Below are positions 1 through 9,096 of a stretch of DNA of 64,000 bases, piece by piece. Each line of letters opens with the position of its first letter. The first letter of the stretch is position 1. This DNA comes from Flavobacterium enshiense DK69 (GTDB taxonomy: Bacteria > Bacteroidota > Bacteroidia > Flavobacteriales > Flavobacteriaceae): positions 91,029 to 155,028 of the forward strand of contig NZ_AVCS01000002.1 in NCBI RefSeq assembly GCF_000498495.1, read 5' to 3'. The notes beneath the pieces are model-generated. The model did not search any database. It was not told the origin of the DNA and worked only from the letters and a program-made list of their open reading frames with translations. The position numbers and the translations under genes were made by a program.

Positions 1-1348
1 CCAGATTTTTAAACCATCCGCTCAGTTCATCAATATCCATAGACGATAAATCGCCAATGTTTTTTTCGTTTATTTTAAAATATAAGGATTCTTTTCTCAA
101 GCGGGTTCCATGACATTCCGGACATTCGATTTCATCCATGAATTCTTTGGCCCAGCGTTTTATGGAAGCCGAATCGCTTTCCTCATATTGATTTTTGATG
201 AAATTAGAAATCCCTTCAAAATCGATTTTATAATCTTTTGTAATGCCCATCACTTTGGAAACCACTGAGAATTTCTCGTTTCCACCATTTAAAATCATGT
301 CCATGGCCTCAGCTGGAATGGATTCGATGGGGTCGGTCAGTTTAAAACCGAATTTTTCACCAATAAATTCCAATTGCTTGAAAATCCATGTACTTTTCTG
401 TTCGCCCAACGGTGCAAAACCACCTTGTTTGATGGATAGTTTCGTGTTAGGGATAATCTTGTTCTGATTGATTTCATTTACGGATCCCAGTCCGTTACAA
501 TGCGGGCAGGCTCCTTTTGGGGAGTTGAACGAGAAGTTGTTCGGCTCCGGATTCGGATAGGAGATTCCTGTGGTAGGGCACATTAAATTTCTACTGAAAT
601 AACGAACTTCCTGACTTTCCTGCTCGATAACCATCATGATGCCGTCTCCGTGGTACATGGCCGTTTTGATGCTTTCCGTCAGACGTTTGTCTACTTCTTC
701 CGTTGAATCAATTGCCATTCTGTCGATAACCGTTTCGATATCGTGGGTTTTGTAGCGGTCGACTTTCATTCCGTATTCCAAATCGCGGATTTCTCCGTCG
801 ACACGCACTTTTACAAAGCCCTGTTTGGAGATTTGTTCAAACAATTCACGATAATGTCCTTTACGCGAACGGATTATCGGTGCTAATATGTTGATGCGTT
901 TTCCGTTGAAGTTTTCAAAAATAAGTTCCTTAATCTGATCATCGGAGTAGGAAACCATTTTCTCACCAGTGTTGTAACTGTAAGCTTCTCCTGCTCTGGC
1001 GAATAACAATCGGAGGAAATCGTAAATTTCGGTGATGGTTCCCACGGTGGAACGCGGACTTTTGCTTGTCGTTTTCTGCTCAATTGCAATTACCGGGGAA
1101 AGTCCGTCTATCTTGTCGACGTCCGGCCGTTCCAGACCGCCCAAGAACTGGCGGGCGTAGGCGGAAAACGTCTCAATGTAACGGCGTTGACCTTCGGCGT
1201 AAATGGTATCAAAAGCCAATGACGATTTACCGGAACCCGAAAGCCCCGTAATCACCACAAGTTTTTCACGCGGAATGACAACATCAATATTTTTCAGGTT
1301 ATGAGCGCGGGCGCCGATAACTTCAATAGTATCCTCGGTATTTAGCAT
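1..1348 (-). CDS. uvrA: UvrA, excinuclease ABC subunit A (N-terminal part, cut by window edge)
   Basis: The DNA-damage recognition ATPase of nucleotide excision repair, which loads UvrB on lesions in the cytoplasm. About 449 codons are present, starting at 1348 with [12 protein letters not shown]; the rest lies left of the window, so there is no stop here. Visible are the first Walker A motif (GLSGSGKSS, about residues 35-43), the adjacent UvrA signature [15 protein letters not shown], and zinc-binding cysteine pairs of the type CPTTG...CPHC and CPEC. A TAnnTTTG element (1375-1382) sits just upstream of the chosen start. Family assignment is certain. Confidence 0.96.
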   Translation of the reverse strand, partial: MLNTEDTIEVIGARAHNLKNIDVVIPREKLVVITGLSGSGKSSLAFDTIYAEGQRRYIETFSAYARQFLGGLERPDVDKIDGLSPVIAIEQKTTSKSPRSTVGTITEIYDFLRLLFARAGEAYSYNTGEKMVSYSDDQIKELIFENFNGKRINILAPIIRSRKGHYRELFEQISKQGFVKVRVDGEIRDLEYGMKVDRYKTHDIETVIDRMAIDSTEEVDKRLTESIKTAMYHGDGIMMVIEQESQEVRYFSRNLMCPTTGISYPNPEPNNFSFNSPKGACPHCNGLGSVNEINQNKIIPNTKLSIKQGGFAPLGEQKSTWIFKQLEFIGEKFGFKLTDPIESIPAEAMDMILNGGNEKFSVVSKVMGITKDYKIDFEGISNFIKNQYEESDSASIKRWAKEFMDEIECPECHGTRLRKESLYFKINEKNIGDLSSMDIDELSGWFKNL

Positions 1349-1697
1349 AATTTATTTTGTAATTGTGCAAAACGCAAAGGTACGATTTTGAAGTGAAATT
1401 GAAGAGTGGAATGGGAAAGGTTTTGTTTTGATGCAGCTCCAATATTGTTTCAAATAATAAATTGTTATGATTATCAAGAAAAGCAATTAATAACATATCT
1501 TTTTTTGCTTTTTTCTCTTTTTAACTATTTTATTATCACGTGTTAACGATTTTTAATACCGTTAATCATATTTTTTTTTTGCTTCGAAGTTTTGTGTTCA
1601 AATTTGTCTTAACTAATCCACGAAAAACAAATTAGGTTGTATTTTTCTCCGACTGCCTATTCGCTTTTTTCGAATTATTAACCAAATTAAGATATTT
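1349..1697. other. Intergenic region between uvrA and the lipoprotein gene
   Basis: AT-rich divergent spacer with no convincing gene. It holds the uvrA -7 element, an inverted repeat TTAACG-N11-CGTTAA at 1543-1565 with CACGTG just before it, and a weak -33/-7 pair for the lipoprotein gene (TTG at 1579-1581, CAAATTTG at 1599-1606, 17 bases apart; the -7 has one mismatch). Confidence 0.5.
1375..1382 (-). promoter_or_regulatory. Candidate -7 element of uvrA
   Basis: TACCTTTG on the minus strand matches the Bacteroidota -7 consensus TAnnTTTG and lies 27 bases before the uvrA start codon. No clear TTG -33 box is seen at the usual distance, so this rests on one element. Confidence 0.4.
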
Positions 1698-2429
1698 ATG
1701 AGAAACATTAAATTGTTAGCAGTTGTTGCACTGGCAGCAATGCTAGGTGTGATTAGCTGTACAAAAGAAGATGCTGTTGCATCAGAAGCTGATGAAAATT
1801 CAACAGCCATAGTTAGTGAAAATTCGCTTGTGGGAGACCCACCACCAGATCCTCCTTATTACGATTTAAACATTATCGGAATTCCACAAGGAGGATCTAT
1901 ACCCTCCTCGCTTCCACAAGGAGGTATTGCTCCTGGTACAATTACATATCAGAATACTATTTTTGTTCCCTTAGAAGGAAGGCCGAAAATCCTGCTTGGT
2001 AAAGGTGATCCATTTAGTGCGTTATCTGATAATTTGGCTACCGATGGCTCTGCAAAGTTTACACTGCCACCTTCGGATATTGATAAAGACGGGACTTCTG
2101 CCTATGGCATTTATGCAAAATTAGTGGGAACAAATGGAGGAATTTTTACCTGCGATGGTGATAATTCAGACGGAGGCACTGGTTTCTATGAAGTATGTTC
2201 TGCCGGTGAATTAACCTTCCGTGTTAGTGGAAGTACTAGGTATGCAAGTGTGAGCAGTCAATTACTTTCTATAGTTGTACCAAGAGGCAGAACTATAAAT
2301 CTGGACAATGGTACTATAACATCTGGAAGGTACCCCATTTTTGATGATCGTTTCGAAGGTCATTATTGGGAACTATATGATGAGAATGAGGGTTTAAGAA
2401 TAGTGAAATTACGATTTATTGGAAGATAG
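1698..2429 (+). CDS. Putative lipoprotein of unknown function
   Basis: A 243-residue protein with a lipoprotein signal: hydrophobic stretch at residues 4-19 and lipobox VISC with the lipidated cysteine at position 21, followed by a polar linker. The mature part has a proline-rich segment (PPPDPPYY, about 50-57), two PQGG motifs in a short repeat (about 65-80), and a beta-rich C-terminal half with two cysteines. I recognise no known domain. It is probably anchored in the inner or outer membrane. It stands alone, with a strong terminator 31 bases downstream. Confidence 0.7.
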   Translation: MRNIKLLAVVALAAMLGVISCTKEDAVASEADENSTAIVSENSLVGDPPPDPPYYDLNIIGIPQGGSIPSSLPQGGIAPGTITYQNTIFVPLEGRPKILLGKGDPFSALSDNLATDGSAKFTLPPSDIDKDGTSAYGIYAKLVGTNGGIFTCDGDNSDGGTGFYEVCSAGELTFRVSGSTRYASVSSQLLSIVVPRGRTINLDNGTITSGRYPIFDDRFEGHYWELYDENEGLRIVKLRFIGR

Positions 2430-2459
2430 TTTTATATATTTAGCTACAATACATTTATA

Positions 2460-2490
2460 AATAGCCTGTCAATTTGTGACGGGCTATTTT
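2460..2490 (+). terminator. Intrinsic terminator after the lipoprotein gene
   Basis: A 12-bp stem (2460-2471 with 2477-2488, one G-T pair) with a 5-base loop and a following T-rich tract. The leftward-reading CLC gene ends just beyond it, so it may serve both strands. Confidence 0.8.
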
Positions 2491-2522
2491 ATTAAAAGTA
2501 ATTTGCAGTAGTAGAGATAAAG

Positions 2523-4343
2523 CTATTCTATTCGGAACGATTTCAGTTTTTCGCGATAAGTATCCAGAATGTCCACTTTGGTAACATAGCCCAGACATTT
2601 GTTGTCTTTTAAAACAAACAACTGCTTGGCATTTGAGGTTTCAAATTTTTCAATGACTGTTTCCATGACTTCATCGTAAGAAATGGTTGCTGACGGCCTT
2701 TCGATAATGTCACTGAGCAAAGAATACTTCACCTGAAACGAATTGAAAATAATGTGGCGGATGGAATCAAAATGAATGACGCCTACAAATGAATCCTGTT
2801 CGTTGACCACAGGGAAAACAGACAGTTTTGTTTCAGAAAGCAGTTTCACTACCTCGTCGAGTTTTGAAGAGGATTTAATAGGTACAAAATCAGTTCTGAT
2901 GAGTTTTGATAATTCGATGGACGAAAGGATATTTTTGTCTTTATCGGAGGTGAAAACGGTTCCGGTATTGGCAAGGTTTTTAATGTCCATTGAGTGGCCT
3001 TCCAGGTTTTTTGAGATGGCAAAACTGATGGAAGACACAATTAAAAGCGGAACCATCAAGCCATAGCCTCCCGTAATTTCGGCAATGAGGAAGATGGCTG
3101 TTAAAGGCGAATGGAACAAACCACTTAAAACACCGGCCATACCCACAACGGAAAAATTGCTGATGGGTAAATCACGGTCGATTCCGGTAAGCCTGAAAAA
3201 TTGGGCCACAAAAAAACCAAGATACGACCCCACAAAAAGGGAAGGGGCAAAGTTACCCCCATTACCGCCGCTGCCTAATGTCAGTCCGGTCGCTATCGAT
3301 TTTATCATTAATGTCAAACCGATGAAAAACAGTAAGATCCATTGGTTTGATTTGTGTTCATCGAGGATGGTATTTTCTAGTAAAACTCCTGGATTTGCTG
3401 ACGACAGCGTTTTGATGCTCTCATAACCTTCGCCGAACAATGTCGGGAAAAAGAAGATGAGAATGGCTAAAGCAGTAGCCCCAACGAGCGCTTTTTTGTA
3501 GGTGGTTGATTTTGATTTGCCGAAAAAATGCTCGACTTTTCGAAAACTTCTCGCATGGTAAACCGAAACCAATCCGGCTAAAATTCCCAGGATGATATAA
3601 TAAGGGATGTTGTGGTAGTCGAAAGTAAGCTGGTTTTTAAAACTCAGCAAGATGCCTTCTTTTAAAATCACTTTAGAAACCAAAGCGCCGGTTGCTGCCG
3701 AAATCATAATTGGGATGAAGGCAGTTACGCTCATATCGGCCAAAATCACTTCAATGGAAAACAAAACACCGGCAATTGGAGCGTTGAAAGCCGCTGCAAT
3801 ACCAGCTGCTACCCCACAGGCCAGTAACAATGTCCGGTCTTTATAATTCAGGCGGTATTTTTGAGCGTAATTAGACCCGAAAGCCGCACCGGTAATGGTA
3901 ATCGGTGACTCTAATCCGGCGGAACCTCCCAAACCAACGGTAAGGGAACTGGTTACGATTTGCGCATACATTTGCTTTTTGGGCATGATCCCTGATTTGT
4001 TGGCTACGGCAATCATGATTTGCGAGGTGCCTTTTTCTATGCTTCCGTCAAGGAATTTCTTAACAACAAAAGCAGTCAGTAAAATACCAAAAATAGGCAG
4101 GATACTGTTGGAATAAGGCAGATGAAGTATTCCGTCAATATAGTTCGCAAACCGGAAAACAGAGTGTGCAAACGTTTTCAGTACGATCACGGCTAAAGCG
4201 GAAGAAATTCCAACTAAGACACAGGAAACGTACAAGAACTGACGGTTGGATAAAATCGATTTCAGTAAAAACAAAAAAGCTTCAAAACGCTTTAATTGTT
4301 TGCGTAACAGCAAAATAAACGGTGAAACTTTTTTGGTGGGCAT
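2523..4343 (-). CDS. CLC-family chloride channel/transporter with C-terminal CBS pair
   Basis: An integral membrane protein moving chloride or related anions, perhaps in exchange for protons. It shows about ten hydrophobic segments, the selectivity motif with the gating glutamate (GLESP) and the GxFxP-type motif (GNFAPSLF). The last 140 residues form two CBS domains, which often bind adenine nucleotides. I prefer the start at 4343 (MPTKKVSPF), because the upstream extension to 4403 (MFSQKWLIL...) looks unlike the family. Substrate and direction of transport cannot be told from sequence. It follows the alkD-like gene closely and may be cotranscribed with it. Confidence 0.88.
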   Translation of the reverse strand: MPTKKVSPFILLLRKQLKRFEAFLFLLKSILSNRQFLYVSCVLVGISSALAVIVLKTFAHSVFRFANYIDGILHLPYSNSILPIFGILLTAFVVKKFLDGSIEKGTSQIMIAVANKSGIMPKKQMYAQIVTSSLTVGLGGSAGLESPITITGAAFGSNYAQKYRLNYKDRTLLLACGVAAGIAAAFNAPIAGVLFSIEVILADMSVTAFIPIMISAATGALVSKVILKEGILLSFKNQLTFDYHNIPYYIILGILAGLVSVYHARSFRKVEHFFGKSKSTTYKKALVGATALAILIFFFPTLFGEGYESIKTLSSANPGVLLENTILDEHKSNQWILLFFIGLTLMIKSIATGLTLGSGGNGGNFAPSLFVGSYLGFFVAQFFRLTGIDRDLPISNFSVVGMAGVLSGLFHSPLTAIFLIAEITGGYGLMVPLLIVSSISFAISKNLEGHSMDIKNLANTGTVFTSDKDKNILSSIELSKLIRTDFVPIKSSSKLDEVVKLLSETKLSVFPVVNEQDSFVGVIHFDSIRHIIFNSFQVKYSLLSDIIERPSATISYDEVMETVIEKFETSNAKQLFVLKDNKCLGYVTKVDILDTYREKLKSFRIE

Positions 4344-4416
4344 TGGTTTTTTTGTGTTTTCAAACGAATGAAATGCTAAAATAAGCCATTTCTGTGAGAA
4401 CATTGTTTAAATGAAA

Positions 4417-5082
4417 TTATAAATTTCGGAGCGCTTCCCTTTTGCTGAGCGGTTTTAAGTTGGTTTTCATTACAAAGTCCATAACACCTTTTGGGTTAAA
4501 CCGACTGTAATCGCGTAAAGCCCATCCGATGGCTTTCTGGATGAAAAACTCTTTGGAATCTTTGTGTTGTTCGGAGAGGGAAAACAATAACTGGGCATCT
4601 GTTTTATCTTTGTAATCCAATTGAAAAAGGATGGCAGAACGGTTGAGCCACATGTTATCGGAATTTGAAAATTTAGAAATAACTTTTTTTGTTTCTTCCG
4701 GAAACTGAATGAAGTAGTTTCCCAGCAGGTACTTGGCAATTATGTCCACACTGTCCCACCAGGAATGGGTTGTTATCATTTTTTCGATTAACTGTATGTC
4801 TTCTTTGACGTAGTTCTTTTTGAGTTCTTTTATTAGAATTTCGATGGAACAATAATGGAATTCCCGTTCTTTTTTCGAGAACAATTCCCAACCGGTAGTT
4901 CTTGCTTTTTGATTGACTTCTTCCTTATGGATTTTCCAGAGTTCTTTCAGGATTTCTCTTCTCTGATTGGTTTTGATTCCGAAGAAAGGGAAATTGTTTT
5001 TCATGTAAGCTTCCATTGGGCCCGCCGTTTCAGTTGAGGCATTTTGTTGGAAAGCTGTTTCGAGTTCACTAACAAAATACAT
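4417..5082 (-). CDS. DNA alkylation repair protein, AlkD-like
   Basis: A 221-residue all-helical HEAT-repeat protein of the AlkC/AlkD DNA glycosylase superfamily, expected to remove bulky or cationic alkylated bases. Recognisable features are the N-terminal FFGIKTNQRREI segment, WWDSVDIIAKYLLG and the C-terminal WALRDYSRFNP stretch. Its start overlaps the stop of the preceding gene by one base (TAATG), so the two are translationally coupled. The family is clear; the precise substrate is unknown. Confidence 0.88.
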   Translation of the reverse strand: MYFVSELETAFQQNASTETAGPMEAYMKNNFPFFGIKTNQRREILKELWKIHKEEVNQKARTTGWELFSKKEREFHYCSIEILIKELKKNYVKEDIQLIEKMITTHSWWDSVDIIAKYLLGNYFIQFPEETKKVISKFSNSDNMWLNRSAILFQLDYKDKTDAQLLFSLSEQHKDSKEFFIQKAIGWALRDYSRFNPKGVMDFVMKTNLKPLSKREALRNL

Positions 5083-5666
5083 TATAAAATGGATAGTTTT
5101 TGTTGTACATGAACGCGTAAATCTTCAAAAAAAGCAGTGAATTCAGATTCGAATTGAGGATAGTATTGTTCAAGTTCTTTTATGGCGTTTTGCATGGAAA
5201 CCCGGTTTTTGGTGCGATGGTCCATCTGAAAAAGGATCATTCCGATTCCTTCCACAGTGGCATAACTTGCCAGCCAGTTCCTGCCAATCATCGACGGCAT
5301 CATACTTTGGGTTTTTGAAGTAAGCCAGTCGTAATTTTCCCTGAGCGAATTATAAAAACGATTGGCGTACTCTTCCAGGTTTTCATCGGAATATTGGGCC
5401 CAGTTTTTTGCCAGGAAATGATCATAGAAAATATCCATAATCACACCGGAATAATGTCCGTAAGCATCATGTAATCTGTGTTTACTCTGCCTGAAAATAG
5501 GATGGGCATCTGTAAATGTGTCAATGGCGCGGTGCAGTAAAATTCCTTTTTGTACATCCAGTGGAAACTGCTCATAGTCATGCCCACGAATACCGTCCGC
5601 CATGAAATTTCCGATTTTTATTAAATCGTTTTCGCCGGAAAGATAGATATGTGCTAAAAAGTTCAT
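5082..5666 (-). CDS. acpH: Acyl carrier protein phosphodiesterase (AcpH/DUF479 family)
   Basis: A 194-residue member of the AcpH family, which hydrolyses the 4'-phosphopantetheine arm from holo-ACP. It begins with the typical MNFLAHIYLS and carries conserved histidine/aspartate patches (GNFMADGIRG, HRAIDTFTD, YGHYSGVIMDIFYDHFLA) of an HD-like metal site. It lies first in a small leftward operon with the alkD-like gene. No functional link between the two is obvious. Biochemical activity in Bacteroidota members is inferred from the family. Confidence 0.85.
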   Translation of the reverse strand: MNFLAHIYLSGENDLIKIGNFMADGIRGHDYEQFPLDVQKGILLHRAIDTFTDAHPIFRQSKHRLHDAYGHYSGVIMDIFYDHFLAKNWAQYSDENLEEYANRFYNSLRENYDWLTSKTQSMMPSMIGRNWLASYATVEGIGMILFQMDHRTKNRVSMQNAIKELEQYYPQFESEFTAFFEDLRVHVQQKLSIL

Positions 5667-5709
5667 ATTACTAATATAATAATTTTAAATGATGATTTTT
5701 AAATTTTAA

Positions 5710-5743
5710 TTGATTTTCTCAAAACCACAATTCGCTATATTTG
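5710..5743 (+). promoter_or_regulatory. Candidate promoter of glmM
   Basis: TTG at 5710-5712 and TATATTTG at 5736-5743, 23 bases apart, fit the Bacteroidota -33/-7 consensus. The start codon lies 47 bases downstream. Confidence 0.6.
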
Positions 5744-5790
5744 TCACTGCATTTAAAATTTAACATTTAAAATTTAGAATAACCCTTTAT

Positions 5791-7179
5791 ATGACTTTAA
5801 TAAAATCCATTTCTGGAATCCGCGGAACCATCGGTGGTAAAGTGGGCGATAATCTGACGCCGGTTGATGCCGTTAAATTCGCATCGGCTTACGGCACTTT
5901 TCTGAAGCAAAATATAAATAAAGAGAGATTGACCGTGGTTATTGGCCGTGATGCCCGTATTTCCGGACCGATGATTCACAATCTTGTGGTAAATACGCTT
6001 GTTGGGCTTGGGATTGACGTAATCGATTTAGGTTTGTCAACAACACCGACAGTAGAAGTGGCTGTTCCTTTGGAAAAAGCTGATGGCGGAATTATTTTAA
6101 CGGCATCGCATAATCCGAAACAGTGGAATGCTTTGAAGTTATTAAACGCAAAAGGTGAGTTTTTAAGCGGTGCTGATGGCACTAAAATCCTTGAAATTGC
6201 CGAAGCTGAAGCTTTTGATTTTTCGGATGTGGACAGTTTAGGAACAGTAACTGAAAATGATGCTTATATGGACATTCATATTGATGAGGTGTTGAATTTG
6301 CCTTTAGTGGATGTGGATGCTGTAGCGAAAAGAAAATTCAAAGTTGTTGTTGACGGCGTGAATTCTTCGGGAGGAATCATTATTCCGAAGCTATTGGAGC
6401 AAATGGGCGTGGAAGTAGTAAAATTATACTGCGAACCAAACGGTCATTTCCCTCACAATCCGGAACCTTTGAAAGAACATCTTGGTGATATTTGTAAATT
6501 GGTTGTGGAAGAAAAAGCCGATTTTGGAATTGTAGTAGATCCGGATGTAGACCGTTTGGCCTTCATTTCAAACGATGGCGAAATGTTTGGGGAAGAATAT
6601 ACTTTGGTGGCTGTTGCCGATTATGTATTGAGTAAAACTCCGGGAAATACGGTTTCTAATATGTCTTCTTCACGAGCTTTACGAGATATTACCGAAAAAC
6701 ACAACGGAAGCTATCAGGCGAGTGCGGTAGGTGAGGTGAATGTGGTGGAACTGATGAAATCATCCAATGCGATTATCGGGGGAGAAGGGAATGGCGGTAT
6801 CATCTATCCGGAAATCCATTACGGACGCGATGCTTTAGTTGGTGTAGCTTTGTTCTTGACTCATTTGGCTAACCAGACACAAACCGTTGCCGAAATGCGT
6901 GCGGCATATCCTCAGTATTTCATGAGTAAAAACAAAATCGAGTTGACTCCGCAGATTGATGTGGATGCAGTTTTGAAAACGATGACTGAAAAATACGCTT
7001 CGGAAAATATTTCAACGATAGACGGAGTGAAAATCGATTTCCCAACGGAATGGGTTCATTTAAGAAAATCAAATACTGAACCGATTATCCGAATTTACAC
7101 GGAAGCTCCGACACAAAACGCTGCCGATGTTTTAGCGGAACGATTTGTAGGGGAGTTGAAGCAAATCGCCGGTATATAA
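5791..7179 (+). CDS. glmM: Phosphoglucosamine mutase
   Basis: A 462-residue alpha-D-phosphohexomutase, probably converting glucosamine-6-phosphate to glucosamine-1-phosphate for UDP-GlcNAc, peptidoglycan and LPS synthesis. The phosphoserine loop TASHNP (104-109, Ser106), the Mg-binding DPDVDR (250-255), the sugar loop GEGNGG (331-336) and the C-terminal phosphate loop RKSNTEPIIRIYTE are all present. Phosphomannomutase activity cannot be excluded from sequence alone. The gene is monocistronic, with its own promoter and terminator. Confidence 0.88.
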   Translation: MTLIKSISGIRGTIGGKVGDNLTPVDAVKFASAYGTFLKQNINKERLTVVIGRDARISGPMIHNLVVNTLVGLGIDVIDLGLSTTPTVEVAVPLEKADGGIILTASHNPKQWNALKLLNAKGEFLSGADGTKILEIAEAEAFDFSDVDSLGTVTENDAYMDIHIDEVLNLPLVDVDAVAKRKFKVVVDGVNSSGGIIIPKLLEQMGVEVVKLYCEPNGHFPHNPEPLKEHLGDICKLVVEEKADFGIVVDPDVDRLAFISNDGEMFGEEYTLVAVADYVLSKTPGNTVSNMSSSRALRDITEKHNGSYQASAVGEVNVVELMKSSNAIIGGEGNGGIIYPEIHYGRDALVGVALFLTHLANQTQTVAEMRAAYPQYFMSKNKIELTPQIDVDAVLKTMTEKYASENISTIDGVKIDFPTEWVHLRKSNTEPIIRIYTEAPTQNAADVLAERFVGELKQIAGI

Positions 7180-7211
7180 TTTTAAACTGTTTCAGTTTTT
7201 AATATAAAAAG

Positions 7212-7238
7212 AACCCTGAGCACTTACTCAGGGTTTTT
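7212..7238 (+). terminator. Intrinsic terminator of glmM
   Basis: A 9-bp perfect stem (AACCCTGAG with CTCAGGGTT), a 6-base loop and a T run. An A-rich run before the stem gives T residues on the other strand, so it may also stop the converging cupin gene. Confidence 0.85.
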
Positions 7239-7246
7239 GTATTTGT

Positions 7247-7735
7247 TTATTTCTTAGCTAACCGCGGATCATCGGCAGGATTGACATAGGTTATTCCCCA
7301 TGGTCCCATGCCGTGAATCTGTACAATGACATCGCCTTTAGTAAATGCATAGTGAACTGTACCAACTTTCATTACAGCAAATGCTCCCACAGGCATTGTT
7401 TTTGCGGCTTTTTCATCATACGTTGCACCCAGACCCATATTAAAAGTTCCTTGGATGACGGTAATATGCTCATCTGCCGGATGTGTATGTGGTTTTATTT
7501 TATAATTAGATGGTAATTTAACGCGTATTGTGAACAAGCCAACAGCGCTTGGATCACCTTCTAATACGGCAATTTTACTGCCTGGCGGTAATCCGGCCGG
7601 GCCATCAGTCCATTTAATATCTTTAGGCATTACCATGATATGATCGGACATCATATGATCCTGTGCCTGTAGATTCATAACGACGCTGCAGATGCAAAAC
7701 AGTATCAAAGCAGCAATTTTTTGTGTTGTTTTCAT
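7247..7735 (-). CDS. Secreted cupin-domain protein
   Basis: A 162-residue exported protein. Residues 1-25 form a signal peptide ending in LQAQD. The mature part is a single cupin: motif 1 is HTHPADE followed six residues later by glycine, with the two histidines and the glutamate that usually bind a metal, and motif 2 contains KVGTVHY with the third histidine. Such small periplasmic cupins are often annotated without a known substrate. It stands alone and converges on glmM. Confidence 0.8.
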   Translation of the reverse strand: MKTTQKIAALILFCICSVVMNLQAQDHMMSDHIMVMPKDIKWTDGPAGLPPGSKIAVLEGDPSAVGLFTIRVKLPSNYKIKPHTHPADEHITVIQGTFNMGLGATYDEKAAKTMPVGAFAVMKVGTVHYAFTKGDVIVQIHGMGPWGITYVNPADDPRLAKK

Positions 7736-8057
7736 TTTTCCATCTTTGTTTTTCAGCAGTTATTATAATTGATTTACAATTGATAATTACTCGTAGCATC
7801 TGCAGGCAAAGAATGGTTTAATTAAATGGGGTTTATGTTTTGTAGCATCTATTGTAAAGACTGCGTTTTGAACCAATAAAGTTAAGAATTAAACTTAGGT
7901 TATAATTGCGAAAAGAAGTAAAATATACTATCAACAATCAAAATATCAGGGAAATTGAATTACCGGTGCTTAAAATCAAAATTTTCAAAGATTGAATTCG
8001 GGAACTAGCTTCTTCATTAATACTGTTCTGCAGATTTAGGATTGGAATCCAAACAAT
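7736..8057. other. Intergenic region upstream of the cupin gene
   Basis: No gene is supported here. The sequence is AT-rich. A 9-base motif GTAGCATCT occurs twice (about 7794-7850), and AATTGATTTACAATT forms a short imperfect palindrome near 7768. No consensus promoter for the cupin gene stands out. Confidence 0.4.
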
Positions 8058-8846
8058 CTATTTTCCTTTTCGTTTTTTATCCTCTGATTTCTTTTTGGAG
8101 ATGACTTCCGTAAAGTTCTTCGCCGCATTGGTAAAATCGGAAGGGATCAAAACAATGGTAGTGGTGTTATTATCGATACCGATTTCGGATAGCATCTGCA
8201 TTCTTCTTAATTCCAGAGCTATGGGACTTTCCGCCATTTTTGTTGCTCCTTGCGTGAGTTTGATGGAAGCGTCGAGTTCGGCTTCGGCTTTGACAATTCG
8301 GGCTCTTTTTTCCCGAATGGCTTCTGCTTCACGTGCCATGGCTCTTTGCATGCCTTCGGGGATTTCCACGTCTTTCATTTCCACCATTTCAATTTTAATT
8401 CCCCAGGGTTCCGTTGCCGAATCCACAATCCGTTGCAGCGTTCCGTTTATTTTTTCCCTTTCCCTTAATACTTCATCCAACGAGTGTTGTCCGATGATAT
8501 TTCGTAATGCAGTTACTGAAAACTGATAAACGGCTTTATTGAAATCGGCGACTTTGATGATGGCATCTTCCGGATTGGTGATTTTGAACCAGAGCACCGC
8601 GTTTACTTTTATGGTTACGCTGTCTTTTGTAATGGTTTCCTGTTGCTCAAGATCGACGGTTTTTGTTCTGATGTCAACTCGTTGTTGCCAGTCTATTAAA
8701 GGAATGTTATAGTATAGTCCCGGGCCTTTTACCTTATAAAACCGCCCGAGCCTGAAAACAATGCCTCGCTGATATTCCTGTGCTATGCGAAATCCTGAAA
8801 GAAGGAGGATCACAAAGATGATTCCTATGATTTGAATAGTTGTCAT
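8058..8846 (-). CDS. Slipin/stomatin-like SPFH-domain protein
   Basis: A 262-residue membrane-anchored SPFH/prohibitin-family protein. One N-terminal hydrophobic segment (about 4-20) is followed by the stomatin signature (RGIVFRLGRFYKVKGPGLYY) and a helical region rich in alanine and glutamate (about 170-220) typical of the oligomerising coiled coil. It ends in a lysine-rich tail. Family members form large membrane rings and often work with NfeD proteases, but no nfeD gene is adjacent here, so its partner is unknown. Confidence 0.88.
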   Translation of the reverse strand: MTTIQIIGIIFVILLLSGFRIAQEYQRGIVFRLGRFYKVKGPGLYYNIPLIDWQQRVDIRTKTVDLEQQETITKDSVTIKVNAVLWFKITNPEDAIIKVADFNKAVYQFSVTALRNIIGQHSLDEVLREREKINGTLQRIVDSATEPWGIKIEMVEMKDVEIPEGMQRAMAREAEAIREKRARIVKAEAELDASIKLTQGATKMAESPIALELRRMQMLSEIGIDNNTTTIVLIPSDFTNAAKNFTEVISKKKSEDKKRKGK

Positions 8847-9067
8847 AATTTTTTGTGCTAAAATTTGTCCATTATTGCGTTGTTGATTTTGTTTGCAATC
8901 AACCTATAAATTTACGACTAATGTTTGCAATAAAAGAATTTTTTTGTAAATAAATTCAGTGAGTTATATGCGAATTGGATGTGATGTTTTACAAACGAAA
9001 TCATTTTTATCAATATTCAAATCGGTACAATCAATTCAGTCGTATATGGATTTATGATTGGAATTTG

Positions 9068-9075
9068 TACTTTTG
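9068..9075 (+). promoter_or_regulatory. Candidate -7 element of yaaA
   Basis: TACTTTTG matches TAnnTTTG and lies 22 bases before the yaaA start at 9097. It falls inside the longer reading frame that could begin at 9058, which argues for the shorter protein. No good -33 box is seen. Confidence 0.4.
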
Positions 9076-9096
9076 AAAACCATTAAAAAACAAAGA

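Noticed and set aside
1..1348. Several short frames on both strands inside uvrA
   Set aside because: They are shadows of the uvrA reading frame, which is continuous and matches the family throughout.
9058..9096. Upstream extension of yaaA
   Set aside because: The family begins MKIVISPAKSLDFE and a -7 element lies inside the extension.
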